Source of the DNA: Cupriavidus pinatubonensis | Lineage (GTDB): Bacteria > Pseudomonadota > Gammaproteobacteria > Burkholderiales > Burkholderiaceae | Assembly (NCBI RefSeq): GCF_019602855.1 | Contig: NZ_CP080767.1 | Location: forward strand, 868,001 to 932,000 | DNA length: 64,000 nucleotides | Reading direction: 5' to 3' | Part shown: positions 1-9,650 of the stretch, in pieces | How positions within the stretch are numbered: position 1 is the first letter of the stretch | Layout of the letters: the number at the start of each line of letters is the position of its first letter | The notes under the pieces: model-generated | The model's database searches: none | The model's input: only the letters and a program-made list of their open reading frames with translations | What the model was told of the DNA's origin: nothing | Translations under genes and position numbers: made by a program

Positions 1-19
1 GCGGCAAGCAGGCAAGTCT

Positions 20-2836
20 TTGCCGGGCGATGTGCATGCATTGCGCGTTATCTGGCCGTTCGTTCCTGTGGTCATCGCGCTGGCGCTGTTTACCATCGCC
101 AGTGTCGACGTACTGTCTGCCGCGCGCGCGCTTGTTGCGGGTGAGAGTCAGTGGTCCAGGGGCCAGAAGAACGCCGTCATGCACCTGCTGCGTTATGGCG
201 AAGACCGCGACGAGGCCGATTTCCGGGCTTATCTATCGGATATTGCCGCGCCGATGGGCGACCACCGTGCGCGCATCGAGCTGGATCGCGACAAGCCCGA
301 CTACGAGCGCGCGCGTGCCGGCTTTCTCGCGGGCGCCATCCACGCCGACGACATCGCGGGCATCTTCCGTCTCTACCGCAACTTTCGCCATGTCGAGGAA
401 GTGGATGCGGCGATCCGCATCTGGGCGGAAGGCGATCGCGAGATCGCGGCCCTGCATGAGCAGGCGATGGCGCTGCGTCAACTGGTTGCCGAGCCCGGCT
501 GTGGCGTCGCGTGCGTCGAGCCGGTGTTGCAGGGCATTGTCGCCATCGACGCACGGCTGACGCCGCTCGAAGCGGCGTTTTCGCAGCAGTTGGGCAAGGC
601 GTCGCGGCGCGTAACACGATGGCTTACAGTCGGTGCAGTCGTGGTCGCATTGGCGCTGCTGCTGTCCGGCATCCTGCTTTGCCAGGGACGGCTGCGGCGC
701 GAACGCCGGCTGCGTGAAGCGCTGGCCACCAGCGAGGAGCGTCTGCAACTGGCCGTGGGCGGCAGCAACGACGGGCTGTGGGACTGGGATGTGCGCAGCG
801 GCAAGCTGTATTTTTCGCCGCGCTGCGCGCAGATGCTCGGGTTCGAGCCGGACGCCTTGCCGCACGCGCGGGAGACGCTGCTCGGCCTGCTCCATCCAGC
901 TGACCTGAATGGCTTTGACGACAAGCTCTGGCGCCATCTGCGGCGCGGCGATCCGTACGATGCCAACTTCCGGTTGCGTACGAGCGGCGATGGCTATCTG
1001 TGGGTCCGCGCACGCGGCCGGCTCGTACGTGGCGACGATGGACGAGTGATGCGCATGGCTGGTTCGCTCACGGATATCTCCGAGCACAAGCGCTACGAGT
1101 CCCAACTGTTCGCCGAGAAGGAACGGGCCCAGGTCACGCTGCAGGCAATCGGCGATGCCGTGGTCACCACCGACGTCTGGGGCCGCATCGAATCGCTAAA
1201 TCCGGCCGCCGAGGCGTTGACCGGCTGGCGCGAGGAAGAGGCGCGCGGCCGCCTGCTCCAGCAGGTTTGCGCGCTTTGCGACGAGGGCAGCGAGGCGCCG
1301 CTGCGCAACCTGGTCGCGCTGGCGCTGCAGCAGCGGTGGCCCGGCATGACGGCATTGCTGACCGGCCGCGGCGGGCGCACGGTGGCGGTGAAGCCATCGG
1401 TCGCGCTGATTCGCGACCGCTCGGCGCAGGCGATCGGCGTCGTCGTCGTGCTGCACGACATCAGCCACGAGCGCGAACACGCGGCCCGGCTGGCGCACGA
1501 AGCCAGCCACGACGCGCTCACTGGCCTGGTCAACCGGACCGAGTTCGAGCGCCGCCTGGCGGCAGCGATTGCGCGGGTGCGGGTCACCAGCGGCACGCAT
1601 GCGCTGATGTACCTGGACCTCGACCAGTTCAAGGTTGTGAACGATACCTGCGGCCACGCCGCCGGCGACGAACTGATTCGCCAGATGGCGGCGGTCATGC
1701 GCGCCCAGTTGCGCAAGGGCGATACGCTCGCACGGCTTGGCGGCGACGAATTCGGCATTCTGCTCGAACATTGTCCGGCGCCGGACGCAGAGCGGATGGC
1801 CGAGTCGCTGCGGCGTGCGGTGGCCGGATTCCGCTTCACTCACCGTCAGCGCACCTTTGCTGTGGGCGTCAGCATCGGCCTGGTGGCGCTGGACGGCGAC
1901 ACCGGCGGCGTGGCGGAAGCAATGAGCGCAGCCGACGCGGCCTGCTATGTGGCGAAGGAGAATGGCCGTAACCGGGTGCAGGTCTACCATCCGCAGGACA
2001 GCGTGGTACAGGCGCGCCATGGCGAGATGGAGTGGGTCAGCCGCGTGCACGCGGCGCTCGCGGCCGGACGGTTCTGCCTTTACGAGCAGGAAATCGTTCC
2101 GCTGAACGGTCAGCGGCAAGGCGGAAAGCACGTCGAACTGCTGCTGCGTATGGTCGACGAACGCAACCAGCTGGTGCCGCCGATGGCGTTCGTGCCAGCG
2201 TGCGAACGCTATAACCTGATGCCGATGATCGACCGCTGGGTGGTCGAAACGGCGTTCGCCACGCTGGCTCAGCGGCGCGCGGAGTCGGCTGAAGACATTG
2301 CGCTGTGCGCGATCAACCTGTCAGCATCTTCGCTGGCCGATGTCCGCTTCCCGACGTTTATCCGTGAGCAGGCGCAGCGGACTGGCGTCGCGTTGAGCGG
2401 CATCTGCTTCGAGATCACCGAAACAGCCGCGATTTCCAACCTGGCGCAGGCCGCAGCATTCATCGAGCAGATGCAGGCACTGGGTTGTGTATTCGCGCTG
2501 GACGATTTCGGCGCCGGCATGGCGTCGTTCATCTATCTCAAGCACTTGCCGGCCGCCTACCTGAAGATCGACGGCAGCTTCGTGCGCGAGATGCTCGAGG
2601 ATCCGGTCAACCAGGTGATGGTGGAAGTCATCCAGCGCATCGGCCATGCGATGGGCAAGAAGACGATCGCCGAACATGTGGAAACCGAGGCCGAACTCGC
2701 GCGGCTGCGCGAGCTGGGGGTGGATCTGGTGCAGGGCCACCACATCGCGCCGCCCGTGCCGTTCCTGCCAACGCCGAGGCAGGCAATGGCGACGATCGGC
2801 GAGGCACGCGGACTCGAGGCCCTGATGACGAACTAA
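20..2836 (+). CDS. PAS-GGDEF-EAL c-di-GMP turnover membrane protein
   Basis: Predicted inner-membrane protein that makes and/or breaks cyclic di-GMP. In order: TM1 near residues 9-34, a periplasmic sensor loop of about 165 residues, TM2 at 201-222, two PAS folds (about 236-358 and 368-485), GGDEF (about 485-650) and EAL (about 665-920). The GGDEF signature is intact (GGDEF at 574-578) and is preceded five residues earlier by an RxxD inhibitory site (RKGD, 565-568). The EAL half keeps the ELLLR form of the EAL motif (706-710), DDFG (828-831) and the late TIAEHVET and QG motifs, so both activities look possible. The start is a TTG 20 bases into the window. The frame stays open to the edge, so the true N-terminus could lie further left. 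Confidence 0.9.
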   Translation: MPGDVHALRVIWPFVPVVIALALFTIASVDVLSAARALVAGESQWSRGQKNAVMHLLRYGEDRDEADFRAYLSDIAAPMGDHRARIELDRDKPDYERARAGFLAGAIHADDIAGIFRLYRNFRHVEEVDAAIRIWAEGDREIAALHEQAMALRQLVAEPGCGVACVEPVLQGIVAIDARLTPLEAAFSQQLGKASRRVTRWLTVGAVVVALALLLSGILLCQGRLRRERRLREALATSEERLQLAVGGSNDGLWDWDVRSGKLYFSPRCAQMLGFEPDALPHARETLLGLLHPADLNGFDDKLWRHLRRGDPYDANFRLRTSGDGYLWVRARGRLVRGDDGRVMRMAGSLTDISEHKRYESQLFAEKERAQVTLQAIGDAVVTTDVWGRIESLNPAAEALTGWREEEARGRLLQQVCALCDEGSEAPLRNLVALALQQRWPGMTALLTGRGGRTVAVKPSVALIRDRSAQAIGVVVVLHDISHEREHAARLAHEASHDALTGLVNRTEFERRLAAAIARVRVTSGTHALMYLDLDQFKVVNDTCGHAAGDELIRQMAAVMRAQLRKGDTLARLGGDEFGILLEHCPAPDAERMAESLRRAVAGFRFTHRQRTFAVGVSIGLVALDGDTGGVAEAMSAADAACYVAKENGRNRVQVYHPQDSVVQARHGEMEWVSRVHAALAAGRFCLYEQEIVPLNGQRQGGKHVELLLRMVDERNQLVPPMAFVPACERYNLMPMIDRWVVETAFATLAQRRAESAEDIALCAINLSASSLADVRFPTFIREQAQRTGVALSGICFEITETAAISNLAQAAAFIEQMQALGCVFALDDFGAGMASFIYLKHLPAAYLKIDGSFVREMLEDPVNQVMVEVIQRIGHAMGKKTIAEHVETEAELARLRELGVDLVQGHHIAPPVPFLPTPRQAMATIGEARGLEALMTN

Positions 2837-3324
2837 CGTACGAGGGGATCGCGGAATCCCGTGTCGAGCGGCGGCTTGGCGTCGCCGTTGATGGCGGGCG
2901 GCACAGCCTGGCTCTTGGCCTGGCGCCAGGCGTTGTAGGCCCAGTAGGCGGCACCTGCGGCGGCACCGATCTTGGATGCCTTCCACGTCCAGCGCAGCAC
3001 CGGCGTGCGGCGCAGCAGCGGCAGGGCGAGCGTGACAGCCGTGCTGAGCAGCGGATAGTCCTGTGCCAGGCCGAGCACCTTCATCAACGAAGCCGGCCGC
3101 ACGGCGCGCGGCAGCAGATTGGCGAAGCTGCCCAGGCGCCTGGCGCCACCTTTGACGTCATGCAGCGCTTTCAGCAGATCGTGGCGCTCCAGTTCGGCGC
3201 GTGTCAGTAGCAGTTCCTTGCGGACGTCGAGCGGCAGCCGCACTTCCCGCGCGTAACGCACGGGGCGAGGATGCTCGCGACGGGGCGGTGTGCCGGCGCC
3301 CGGTCCGGATTCCGGAGTGTTCAT
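2833..3324 (-). CDS. YqjK-like small protein, last gene of the yqjD-yqjE operon
   Basis: 163 residues. The N-terminal third is rich in proline and arginine. The middle contains a LDVRKELLLTRAELER stretch, and a short hydrophobic segment lies near the C-terminus (IGAAAGAAYWAYNAW). Third gene of the leftward yqjD-yqjE set: its ATG at 3324 overlaps the end of the yqjE-like gene by 4 bases, which suggests translational coupling. The stop codon overlaps that of the convergent GGDEF-EAL gene in a shared CTAA. Position and character match YqjK-like proteins, but similarity in this family is low, so the name rests mainly on context. Confidence 0.75.
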   Translation of the reverse strand: MNTPESGPGAGTPPRREHPRPVRYAREVRLPLDVRKELLLTRAELERHDLLKALHDVKGGARRLGSFANLLPRAVRPASLMKVLGLAQDYPLLSTAVTLALPLLRRTPVLRWTWKASKIGAAAGAAYWAYNAWRQAKSQAVPPAINGDAKPPLDTGFRDPLVR

Positions 3325-3698
3325 CGGCGCAGGGTCTCCCGATCTTTGTCGATTTCCGCCAGTGTTGCCTCGAACATCGGCGGGGCGTTGCGCACCAGGT
3401 GTCGGGCGAATGCCAGGCAGCCGGCGGACAGCACGAGATAGGCGATTACCAGTCCGACCAGGGCTTGCCAGCGGTAGGTGTCCCAGAACAGGATCGCGAT
3501 CAGCGCGGTGAAGGTCACCAGCGCAATGCCGAAGAAAACCAGCCCGAAGCAGGCCAGCAGGCCCACTTTCATGAGCCGTGTGCGCTCCTCGGCGAATTCG
3601 ACGCTGGCGAGTTCCAGACGCGTCTGGACCATAGCAACCAACGAACCGGCCAGGTTGCGCACGGATTCCATTAACTTGGGTGAAGAGGATTCGCTCAT
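3321..3698 (-). CDS. YqjE / phage-holin family membrane protein
   Basis: 125 residues with two strong membrane segments (about 45-70 and 77-100) behind an amphipathic N-terminus. The C-terminus is charged (LAEIDKDRETLRR). Length and layout fit the YqjE (holin superfamily III) proteins that sit between YqjD and YqjK genes. The role is unknown; family members are inner-membrane proteins often induced in stationary phase. It overlaps the downstream gene by 4 bases, and the yqjD-like gene ends 173 bases upstream. Confidence 0.85.
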   Translation of the reverse strand: MSESSSPKLMESVRNLAGSLVAMVQTRLELASVEFAEERTRLMKVGLLACFGLVFFGIALVTFTALIAILFWDTYRWQALVGLVIAYLVLSAGCLAFARHLVRNAPPMFEATLAEIDKDRETLRR

Positions 3699-3871
3699 GC
3701 GGCTCCGGCGAGGAAGCGGCGCGCCGGCACTTGCCGGCCACGCCTTTCAGCGGGCGAAGCCCGGGGGCACACGCTTCTCGTGCCCGGGCCCGGGCTAACG
3801 GCCGGCCCGTACGCGATGACGGACCATGCCTGTGTTGCCGCGACGCCCAAGGCGCCGCGGGCGGGCCAGCC

Positions 3872-4198
3872 TTACTTGCGGTTCAGCAGCAGACCGACCA
3901 GCAGACCTACACCGGCAGCCACGCCGACGGCACGCCACGGATGGTCGTGCACATAGTCATCAGTTGCGCGCGCGGCGGCCTTGCTCTTGGTGACCACAGC
4001 GTCTTGCAGGTCCTGGGCCTTTTCCTTGGCTTGCTTCAGCAGGCCCATGCCACGCTCGCGCAGTTCGGCAGCCTTTTCGCCGGTGGTCGACGCTGCTTGT
4101 TTCAGCAGTTCTTCAGCGTCGGACAGAACGGTCTTGACATCGCTCATCAGTTTCTCCTGTTTGCGGGCGGTTGGTTCGGTTTGTGCGTTTTCTGACAT
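3872..4198 (-). CDS. YqjD/ElaB family (DUF883) ribosome-associated membrane protein
   Basis: 108 residues. A long, charged N-terminal helix with coiled-coil character (VKTVLSDAEELLKQAA and following) leads to a DYVHDHPWRAVG element and a C-terminal glycine/leucine-rich membrane anchor ending LLLNRK. This is the typical DUF883 plan. E. coli YqjD and ElaB tether to the inner membrane by this tail and bind stationary-phase ribosomes; that role here is inferred from the family. First gene of the leftward yqjD-E-K set. Its upstream region (4199-4430) is shared divergently with the peroxiredoxin gene. Confidence 0.9.
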   Translation of the reverse strand: MSENAQTEPTARKQEKLMSDVKTVLSDAEELLKQAASTTGEKAAELRERGMGLLKQAKEKAQDLQDAVVTKSKAAARATDDYVHDHPWRAVGVAAGVGLLVGLLLNRK

Positions 4199-4261
4199 TT
4201 TGCCTTGCCCCGGTGAGTAACGGCACGTCTTGTTTGTTACTTAGCATATGTGGCGAGTACC

Positions 4262-4323
4262 CGTGGTTTCAAGACCACGACGCTAACAGGGGCAAAGTCG
4301 TCCCATTTCCGGCGCACGCCGGA
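4262..4323. other. two small hairpins in the yqjD / peroxiredoxin divergent region
   Basis: The 232-base divergent region holds two inverted repeats: CGTGGT...ACCACG at 4262-4279 (6-bp stem, 6-base loop) and TCCGGC...GCCGGA at 4308-4323 (6-bp stem, 4-base loop). Neither has a T-run. They could be leader-RNA structures or protein sites. I could not place convincing promoter boxes and see no further gene in this stretch. Confidence 0.35.
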
Positions 4324-4430
4324 GGCGCCGTTCTATATGACTGGGAGTGATTTTGTAGTGACTTTATATTCGTTTGGGTTCGATCGCAATCCGGATACTC
4401 TGGTTCCACGCATTTTTCCGGAGACCGGGC

Positions 4431-5069
4431 ATGGCATTGCGACTGGGCGACCTCGCCCCCGATTTCGAGCAGGATTCCAGCGAGGGCCGCATCCGCTTCC
4501 ACGACTGGCTGGGCGACAGCTGGGGCGTGTTGTTTTCGCATCCGGCGGACTACACGCCGGTGTGCACGACCGAGCTGGGCCTGACTGCCAGGCTCCAGGA
4601 TGAGTTCGTGCGCCGTGGCGTGAAGGCGATAGCGCTGTCGGTGGACGGTGTCGAATCCCATAAAGGATGGATTCAGGACATCAACGAGACGCAATCCACC
4701 ACGGTCAATTTCCCGATTCTGGCCGATGGCGACCGGAAGGTCTCGCAGCTGTACGACATGATTCACCCGAACGCGAACGAAACCCTGACGGTGCGTTCGC
4801 TGTTTATCATCGACCCGAAGAAGAGGGTGCGCCTGATCATCACGTATCCGGCCAGCACGGGGCGCAATTTCCACGAGATCCTGCGCGTCATCGATTCGCT
4901 GCAGCTCACCGACAACCATAGCGTAGCCACGCCGGGCAACTGGCAGGACGGCGACGACGTGGTGATCATCCCTTCGCTGAAGGACGAAGCGGTGATCCGC
5001 GAGAAATTCCCGAAGGGCTACAAGGCCGTGCGGCCCTATCTGCGGCTCACGCCGCAACCGAACAAATAG
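4431..5069 (+). CDS. 1-Cys peroxiredoxin (Prx6 type)
   Basis: Thiol peroxidase predicted to reduce peroxides through a single peroxidatic cysteine. The motif DYTPVCTTE puts that Cys at residue 45. No other cysteine is visible in 212 residues, which defines the 1-Cys class. The C-terminal half with RNFHEILRVIDSLQ and TPGNWQDGDDVVI is the long extension typical of the AhpC/Prx6 subgroup. The ATG at 4431 gives the canonical N-terminus MALRLGDLAPDF; the longer frame upstream adds unrelated residues. A single gene with a strong terminator downstream (5151-5177). Confidence 0.93.
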   Translation: MALRLGDLAPDFEQDSSEGRIRFHDWLGDSWGVLFSHPADYTPVCTTELGLTARLQDEFVRRGVKAIALSVDGVESHKGWIQDINETQSTTVNFPILADGDRKVSQLYDMIHPNANETLTVRSLFIIDPKKRVRLIITYPASTGRNFHEILRVIDSLQLTDNHSVATPGNWQDGDDVVIIPSLKDEAVIREKFPKGYKAVRPYLRLTPQPNK

Positions 5070-5094
5070 GCACCGGGGCGCAACGCCCCGTGCC
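5069..5094 (+). terminator. GC-rich hairpin overlapping the peroxiredoxin stop codon
   Basis: GGCAC-c-GGGGCG, loop CAA, CGCCCC-GTGCC: an 11-bp stem with one bulged base starting within the TAG stop. No T-run follows directly. It probably acts with the perfect terminator 60 bases later, or stabilises the 3' end of the mRNA. Confidence 0.5.
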
Positions 5095-5150
5095 ATTTGC
5101 CGATGTTGTCTACGGCGGGGCAGCCCGTCGTCTCCTTGGTAGTGTGCTTC

Positions 5151-5177
5151 GCCCGGCTTTCCAGCCGGGCTTTTTTT
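5151..5177 (+). terminator. rho-independent terminator of the peroxiredoxin gene
   Basis: GCCCGGCT, loop TTCC, AGCCGGGC, then seven T residues. A textbook intrinsic terminator on the + strand. It ends 45 bases before the end of the convergent gcdH gene. Confidence 0.92.
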
Positions 5178-5222
5178 ATTTCTGCGCAGAGACGAAACGA
5201 GTGCCAGATATCCGATTCCGGA

Positions 5223-6416
5223 TCAGAAGAAGGCCTGGAGGCCGGTCTGGGCGCGGCCCAGGATCAGCGCGTGGATGTCGTGCGTGCCTTCGTAGGTGTT
5301 GACCACTTCCAGGTTCACCACGTGGCGGATCACGCCGAATTCGTCCGAGATGCCGTTGCCGCCGAGCATGTCACGCGCCACGCGGGCGATGTCGAGCGAC
5401 TTGCCGCACGAATTGCGCTTCATGATCGAGGTGATTTCCACGGCGGCCGTGCCTTCGTCTTTCATGCGGCCAAGGCGCAGGCAGCCTTGCAGGCCCAGCG
5501 TGATCTCGGTCTGCATGTCGGCCAGCTTCTTCTGCACCAGTTGAGTCTGGGCCAGCGGGCGGCCAAATTGCTTGCGGTCCAGCGTGTACTGGCGGGCGGT
5601 GTGCCAGCAGAATTCGGCGGCACCGAGCGCGCCCCAGGCAATACCGTAGCGGGCGGAGTTCAGGCAGGTGAACGGACCCTTCAGGCCCTTCACGCCCGGC
5701 ATGATGTTCTCTTCCGGCACGAAGACCTGGTCGAGCACGATTTCGCCGGTGATCGACGTACGCAGGCCGACCTTGCCGTGGATGGCCGGGGCGCTCAGGC
5801 CCTTCCAGCCCTTTTCCAGGATAAAGCCACGGATATCTTCCTTGCCGTCTTCACCCGCCAGCTTGGCCCATACCACAAACACGTCGGCGATCGGCGAGTT
5901 GGTGATCCACATCTTGGCGCCGGTCAGCTCGTAGCCGCCATTGACCTTCTTGGCGCGCGTGACCATCGAGCCCGGGTCGGAGCCGTGGTTCGGCTCGGTC
6001 AGGCCGAAGCAGCCGATCCACTCGCCGGTGGCCAGCTTGGGCAGGTACTTCTGCTTCTGCGCTTCGGTGCCGAATTCATAGATCGGCACCATGACCAGCG
6101 ACGACTGCACGCTCATCATCGAGCGGTAGCCCGAATCTACACGCTCGACCTCGCGTGCGATCAGGCCATAGCTCACGTAGTTCAGGCCCGGGCCGCCATA
6201 CTGCTCGGGGATGGTCGGACCCAGCAGGCCCAGTTCGCCCATCTCGCGGAAGATTTCCACGTCGGTTTTTTCATTGCGGAACGACTGGAGCACGCGCGGC
6301 ATCAGCTTGTCCTGACAGTACGCCGCGGAGGCGTCACGCACGGCGCGCTCGTCGGCGGTCAGTTGCTGGTCCAGCAGCAGGGGATCGGCCCAGTGGAATT
6401 CGGCGTTGGCAGCCAT
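5223..6416 (-). CDS. gcdH: glutaryl-CoA dehydrogenase
   Basis: FAD enzyme that oxidises and decarboxylates glutaryl-CoA to crotonyl-CoA in lysine/tryptophan and glutarate breakdown. 397 residues from the ATG at 6416 ([13 protein letters not shown]). The C-terminus carries [17 protein letters not shown], with Glu376 as the expected catalytic base. This exact motif separates glutaryl-CoA dehydrogenases from other acyl-CoA dehydrogenases. The flavin-site motif [16 protein letters not shown] lies at 135-150. Divergent from an IclR regulator; the shared 217-base region has a 19-bp palindrome at 6509-6527. Confidence 0.95.
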   Translation of the reverse strand: MAANAEFHWADPLLLDQQLTADERAVRDASAAYCQDKLMPRVLQSFRNEKTDVEIFREMGELGLLGPTIPEQYGGPGLNYVSYGLIAREVERVDSGYRSMMSVQSSLVMVPIYEFGTEAQKQKYLPKLATGEWIGCFGLTEPNHGSDPGSMVTRAKKVNGGYELTGAKMWITNSPIADVFVVWAKLAGEDGKEDIRGFILEKGWKGLSAPAIHGKVGLRTSITGEIVLDQVFVPEENIMPGVKGLKGPFTCLNSARYGIAWGALGAAEFCWHTARQYTLDRKQFGRPLAQTQLVQKKLADMQTEITLGLQGCLRLGRMKDEGTAAVEITSIMKRNSCGKSLDIARVARDMLGGNGISDEFGVIRHVVNLEVVNTYEGTHDIHALILGRAQTGLQAFF

Positions 6417-6508
6417 GCAGGTCTCCTTCGGTAGAGCGGGGAACCGCTGCCAGGCGCTTTGGGATGCACCCGCCTCAGCGGCAATCGATGGAATCGGTGG
6501 AATTTTTA

Positions 6509-6527
6509 AGTTCCGCATTGCGGAACT
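6509..6527. promoter_or_regulatory. 19-bp palindrome, candidate IclR operator for gcdH
   Basis: AGTTCCGCATTGCGGAACT is a perfect inverted repeat with a 3-base centre, 93 bases upstream of the gcdH start and 107 upstream of the IclR start. An extra TTCCG half-site follows at 6531. IclR-family proteins commonly bind such short dyads in divergent promoters. That this regulator binds here is inference. Confidence 0.6.
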
Positions 6528-6633
6528 GTGTTCCGTTGGATTAGTATATCGCAATGCGTTCGCCATGCAAGCGGGATGACCACGGTGTGTTCGATTGTCG
6601 CGCGTGGCGCCCGACCGCCCACAGGAGCCAGCC

Positions 6634-7437
6634 TTGAGCAGCCTTTCTCCAGACGCCACTTCCGCCGCCTCAGTGCGCGAAAGCGATCCCAATTTCGTCA
6701 CGGCACTGGCCCGCGGCCTGGAGTTGCTACGTTGTTTCCGCACCGGCGAGGCTATGCTCGGCAACCAGGATTTCGTGCGCCGTACAGGCTTCCCCAAGGC
6801 TACCGTCAGCCGTCTGGCCGGGACGCTCGTGCAGCTTGGCTATCTGCGCTATGACGATAGCCTCGGAAAATACGCGCTCGATGCGGGCGTGCTGGCGCTA
6901 GGCTACGCCTATCTATCCGCTTCTGACGTGGTGGCGCTGGCCCGGCCGCATATGCTCGCGTTCGCGCAGTCCTACGGCGTGTCGGTGTCGCTCGGCAAGC
7001 GCGAGCGCATGGAAGTGACCTACCTGGAATCGATCCGTAACGACGCGGGTGTGATGCTGGGGCTGGGCGTGGGATCGCGGCTGTCGCTGGTGTCGAGCTC
7101 GATGGGGCGCGCCTATCTGGCGGCGCTGCCGGCGGCGCGGCGGGAACGCGTGCTGGCCGAGTTCAGCCAGGCTTTTCCGGAGCAATGGAAGCAGCAGGAA
7201 GCGCCAACGCGTGCGGCGCTTGAAGAGGCGGAACGGCGCGGCTATGCCTCGTCGTTCCGGGACTGGCACCCGGCTATCCATGCCTGTGCGGTGGCATTCC
7301 GGCCGGTAGGGGAGAAGGAGCCGCACATGCTCAGCTGCAGCGCCTCGTACGGGACCGTCGAAGAGTCCGTGTTCCACGAAACCCTTGCACCGGCCCTGAA
7401 GGCGCTGGCCGCACGCCTGTCGGATCCGGCCGGCTGA
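6634..7437 (+). CDS. IclR-family transcriptional regulator
   Basis: 267-residue regulator with an N-terminal winged helix ([14 protein letters not shown] ... [21 protein letters not shown]) and a C-terminal effector domain ([34 protein letters not shown]). I chose the TTG at 6634 because AGGAG sits six bases ahead of it. A TTG at 6595 would add 13 residues but has no clear ribosome site. Divergent from gcdH and probably its regulator. The start could also be one of the alternative codons nearby. Confidence 0.88.
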   Translation: MSSLSPDATSAASVRESDPNFVTALARGLELLRCFRTGEAMLGNQDFVRRTGFPKATVSRLAGTLVQLGYLRYDDSLGKYALDAGVLALGYAYLSASDVVALARPHMLAFAQSYGVSVSLGKRERMEVTYLESIRNDAGVMLGLGVGSRLSLVSSSMGRAYLAALPAARRERVLAEFSQAFPEQWKQQEAPTRAALEEAERRGYASSFRDWHPAIHACAVAFRPVGEKEPHMLSCSASYGTVEESVFHETLAPALKALAARLSDPAG

Positions 7438-7464
7438 CGCCGGCCTTGCTGGCTCGCTGCCGCC

Positions 7465-8349
7465 TTACAGGTCCGTACGCAGTTTCCACAGTTCCGGGAA
7501 CAGCACCACGTCGAGCATCTTGCGCAGATAGCTGACGCCTTCGGTGCCGCCGGTACCGCGCTTGAAGCCGATCACGCGCTCGACCGTGGTCACATGGCGG
7601 AAGCGCCATTGGCGGAACGAGTCTTCGAGGTCGACAAACTTCTCGCCGAGTTCGTACAGCTCCCAGTGCGCGTTCGGATTCCGGTAGACCTCAAGCCACG
7701 CCGCTTCGACCGAGGCGTTGTAGGTCGTCGGCTGGCTCCAGTCGCGCTCGACACAATTGGCGTCGATGGCAAAGCCGCGGCGCGCCATCAGGCGGATTGC
7801 CTCGTCATAGAGCGACGGCGTTTTCAGGGCCGTCTCCACCAGTTCCAGATGTTCCGGCCGGTGTGAATGCGGGCGCAGCATGGCCGCGTTCTTGTTGCCG
7901 AGGATGAACTCGATCTCGCGGTACTGATACGACTGGAAGCCGGACGACATGCCCAGGTAGGGTCGCATCGCCGAATATTCCGGCGGCGTCATGGTTGCCA
8001 GCACGTTCCACGCCTGGACAAGCTGGTCCATGATGCGCGATACGCGCGTCAGCATCTTGAAGGCCGGCGGCAGGACGTCTTCGCGCACCGATGCACGCGC
8101 CGCGCGCAGTTCGTGCAGCATCAGCTTCATCCACAGCTCGGTGGTCTGGTGCTGCACGATGAAGAGCATCTCGTTGTGGTCGGGCGACAGCGGATGCTGC
8201 GCGCTCAGAATTTGGTCCAGGCCCAGGTAGTCGCCATAGCTCATGTCCTTGGCGAAGTCCATCTGCGCGCCGTGCCAGCCGTCGCCCTGCTTGCCTTGTC
8301 CGCCTTGCCGTACCGCGCCCGACATCGGGCATCCCTTGAATTCGCTCAT
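7465..8349 (-). CDS. kynA: tryptophan 2,3-dioxygenase
   Basis: Haem enzyme that opens the indole ring of L-tryptophan to N-formylkynurenine, first step of the kynurenine pathway. 294 residues. Conserved parts seen: [24 protein letters not shown]-type [33 protein letters not shown] and the C-terminal [23 protein letters not shown], which carries the haem-ligand histidine. Last gene of the leftward kynB-kynU-kynA operon, 12 bases after kynU, with GGAG upstream of its ATG. Confidence 0.97.
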   Translation of the reverse strand: MSEFKGCPMSGAVRQGGQGKQGDGWHGAQMDFAKDMSYGDYLGLDQILSAQHPLSPDHNEMLFIVQHQTTELWMKLMLHELRAARASVREDVLPPAFKMLTRVSRIMDQLVQAWNVLATMTPPEYSAMRPYLGMSSGFQSYQYREIEFILGNKNAAMLRPHSHRPEHLELVETALKTPSLYDEAIRLMARRGFAIDANCVERDWSQPTTYNASVEAAWLEVYRNPNAHWELYELGEKFVDLEDSFRQWRFRHVTTVERVIGFKRGTGGTEGVSYLRKMLDVVLFPELWKLRTDL

Positions 8350-8361
8350 GGTGCGCTCCGC

Positions 8362-9618
8362 TCAGGTCACTGCGCCGCGCGTATGGAAGCGCTCGGCCCG
8401 GTGGGTTTCGGTATCCAGCACGTCGCGCAGCGTTTCCACGGCGTCCCACACTTCGGTGAAGCTCGTGTACAGCGGCGTGAAGCCGAAACGGATGATGCGC
8501 GGCTCGCGGTAATCGCCGATCACGCCGCGCTCGATCAGTGCCTGCATCACGGCATAGCCTTGCGGATGTTCGAAGCTGACCTGGCTGCCGCGGCGTGCGT
8601 GCTCGCGCGGCGTGACCAGCGTGAGCGGGTGGTGGCCGCAACGCGATTCCACGAGCGCGATGAACAGGTCGGTAAGTTGAAGCGACTTGGCGCGCAGCGC
8701 CGCCATGTCGGTTTGTGCGTAGATGTCGAGTCCGCATTCGACCATCGCCATCGACGTGATCGGCTGCGTGCCGCACAGGAAACGGCGCACACCTTCGACA
8801 GGGCGGTATTGCGGATCCATCGCGAACGGCGCGGCGTGGCCCCACCAGCCCGACAGCGGCTGCCAGAAGGCATCGCGCAGCGCCGGCGCGACCCACACGA
8901 AGGCCGGCGAACCCGGGCCGCCGTTGAGGTACTTGTAGGTGCAGCCGATCGCGTAGTCAGCCTTCGACGCGTTCAGTGCCACGGGCACGGCGCCTGCCGA
9001 ATGGCAGAGGTCCCACACGGTCAACGCGCCGCGCGCATGGGCGAGTTCGGTCAGCGCGGCCATGTCGAGCATCTCGCCGCTCTTGTAGTTCACGTGCGTG
9101 AGCATCAGCACGGCGGTGTCGGCGCCGACGGCGGCATCGATCTCGGCCGGCGAGTTCACCAGGCGCAGCGAATAGCCTTGCTGCAGCAGATCCGCCAGAC
9201 CTTGCGCGATATACAGGTCGGTCGGGAAATTGCTTGCTTCAGACACGATCACCTTGCGCGACGGATCTCGCGTGGCCTGCACGCGCAGCGCGGCGGCCAG
9301 CACCTTGAACAGGTTGATCGACGTGGTATCGGTGACCACCACCTCGTTCTCGCCGGCGCCGATCAGCGGAGCCAGCATGTTTCCGAGGCGCTGCGGCAGG
9401 TCGAACCAGCCCGCGGTGTTCCAGCTGCGGATCAGGCCAGTGCCCCATTCCTCGCTGACGACTTCGGCGGCACGTGCCGCAGCAGCGCGCGGGCGGGCGC
9501 CCAGCGAATTGCCATCGAGGTAGATCACGCCGTCAGGTAGCGCGAACTGGTCGCGCAATGCGCGCAGGGGGTCTTGCTGGTCGAGCAACAGGCATTGCTC
9601 GCGGGTCAGTGCGGTCAT
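8362..9618 (-). CDS. kynU: kynureninase
   Basis: PLP enzyme that cleaves L-kynurenine to anthranilate and alanine. 418 residues from the ATG at 9618, the usual length. Landmarks: [13 protein letters not shown] near the N-terminus, the cofactor-binding aspartate region [13 protein letters not shown], and [15 protein letters not shown] with the Schiff-base lysine at about 229. An in-frame TTG at 9633 would add five residues; neither start has a strong ribosome site. Middle gene of kynB-kynU-kynA, 32 bases after kynB. Confidence 0.96.
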   Translation of the reverse strand: MTALTREQCLLLDQQDPLRALRDQFALPDGVIYLDGNSLGARPRAAAARAAEVVSEEWGTGLIRSWNTAGWFDLPQRLGNMLAPLIGAGENEVVVTDTTSINLFKVLAAALRVQATRDPSRKVIVSEASNFPTDLYIAQGLADLLQQGYSLRLVNSPAEIDAAVGADTAVLMLTHVNYKSGEMLDMAALTELAHARGALTVWDLCHSAGAVPVALNASKADYAIGCTYKYLNGGPGSPAFVWVAPALRDAFWQPLSGWWGHAAPFAMDPQYRPVEGVRRFLCGTQPITSMAMVECGLDIYAQTDMAALRAKSLQLTDLFIALVESRCGHHPLTLVTPREHARRGSQVSFEHPQGYAVMQALIERGVIGDYREPRIIRFGFTPLYTSFTEVWDAVETLRDVLDTETHRAERFHTRGAVT

Positions 9619-9650
9619 GTCGGAAAGAGGCAAAGGATTACGGGGGGTGT

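Noticed and set aside
3765..3785. GGGCAC...GTGCCC hairpin between yqjD- and yqjE-like genes as a terminator
   Set aside because: Only 6 pairs, 9-base loop and no T-run; it lies inside a likely operon.
5097..6434. Long open frame (about 445 codons) antisense to gcdH
   Set aside because: It mirrors a clear glutaryl-CoA dehydrogenase; GC-rich DNA leaves antisense frames open. Its product is rich in His, Arg, Gln and Ala and matches no family.
7867..9540. Long open frame antisense to kynA/kynU
   Set aside because: Same third-position GC effect; it spans two unrelated genes on the other strand and the gap between them.
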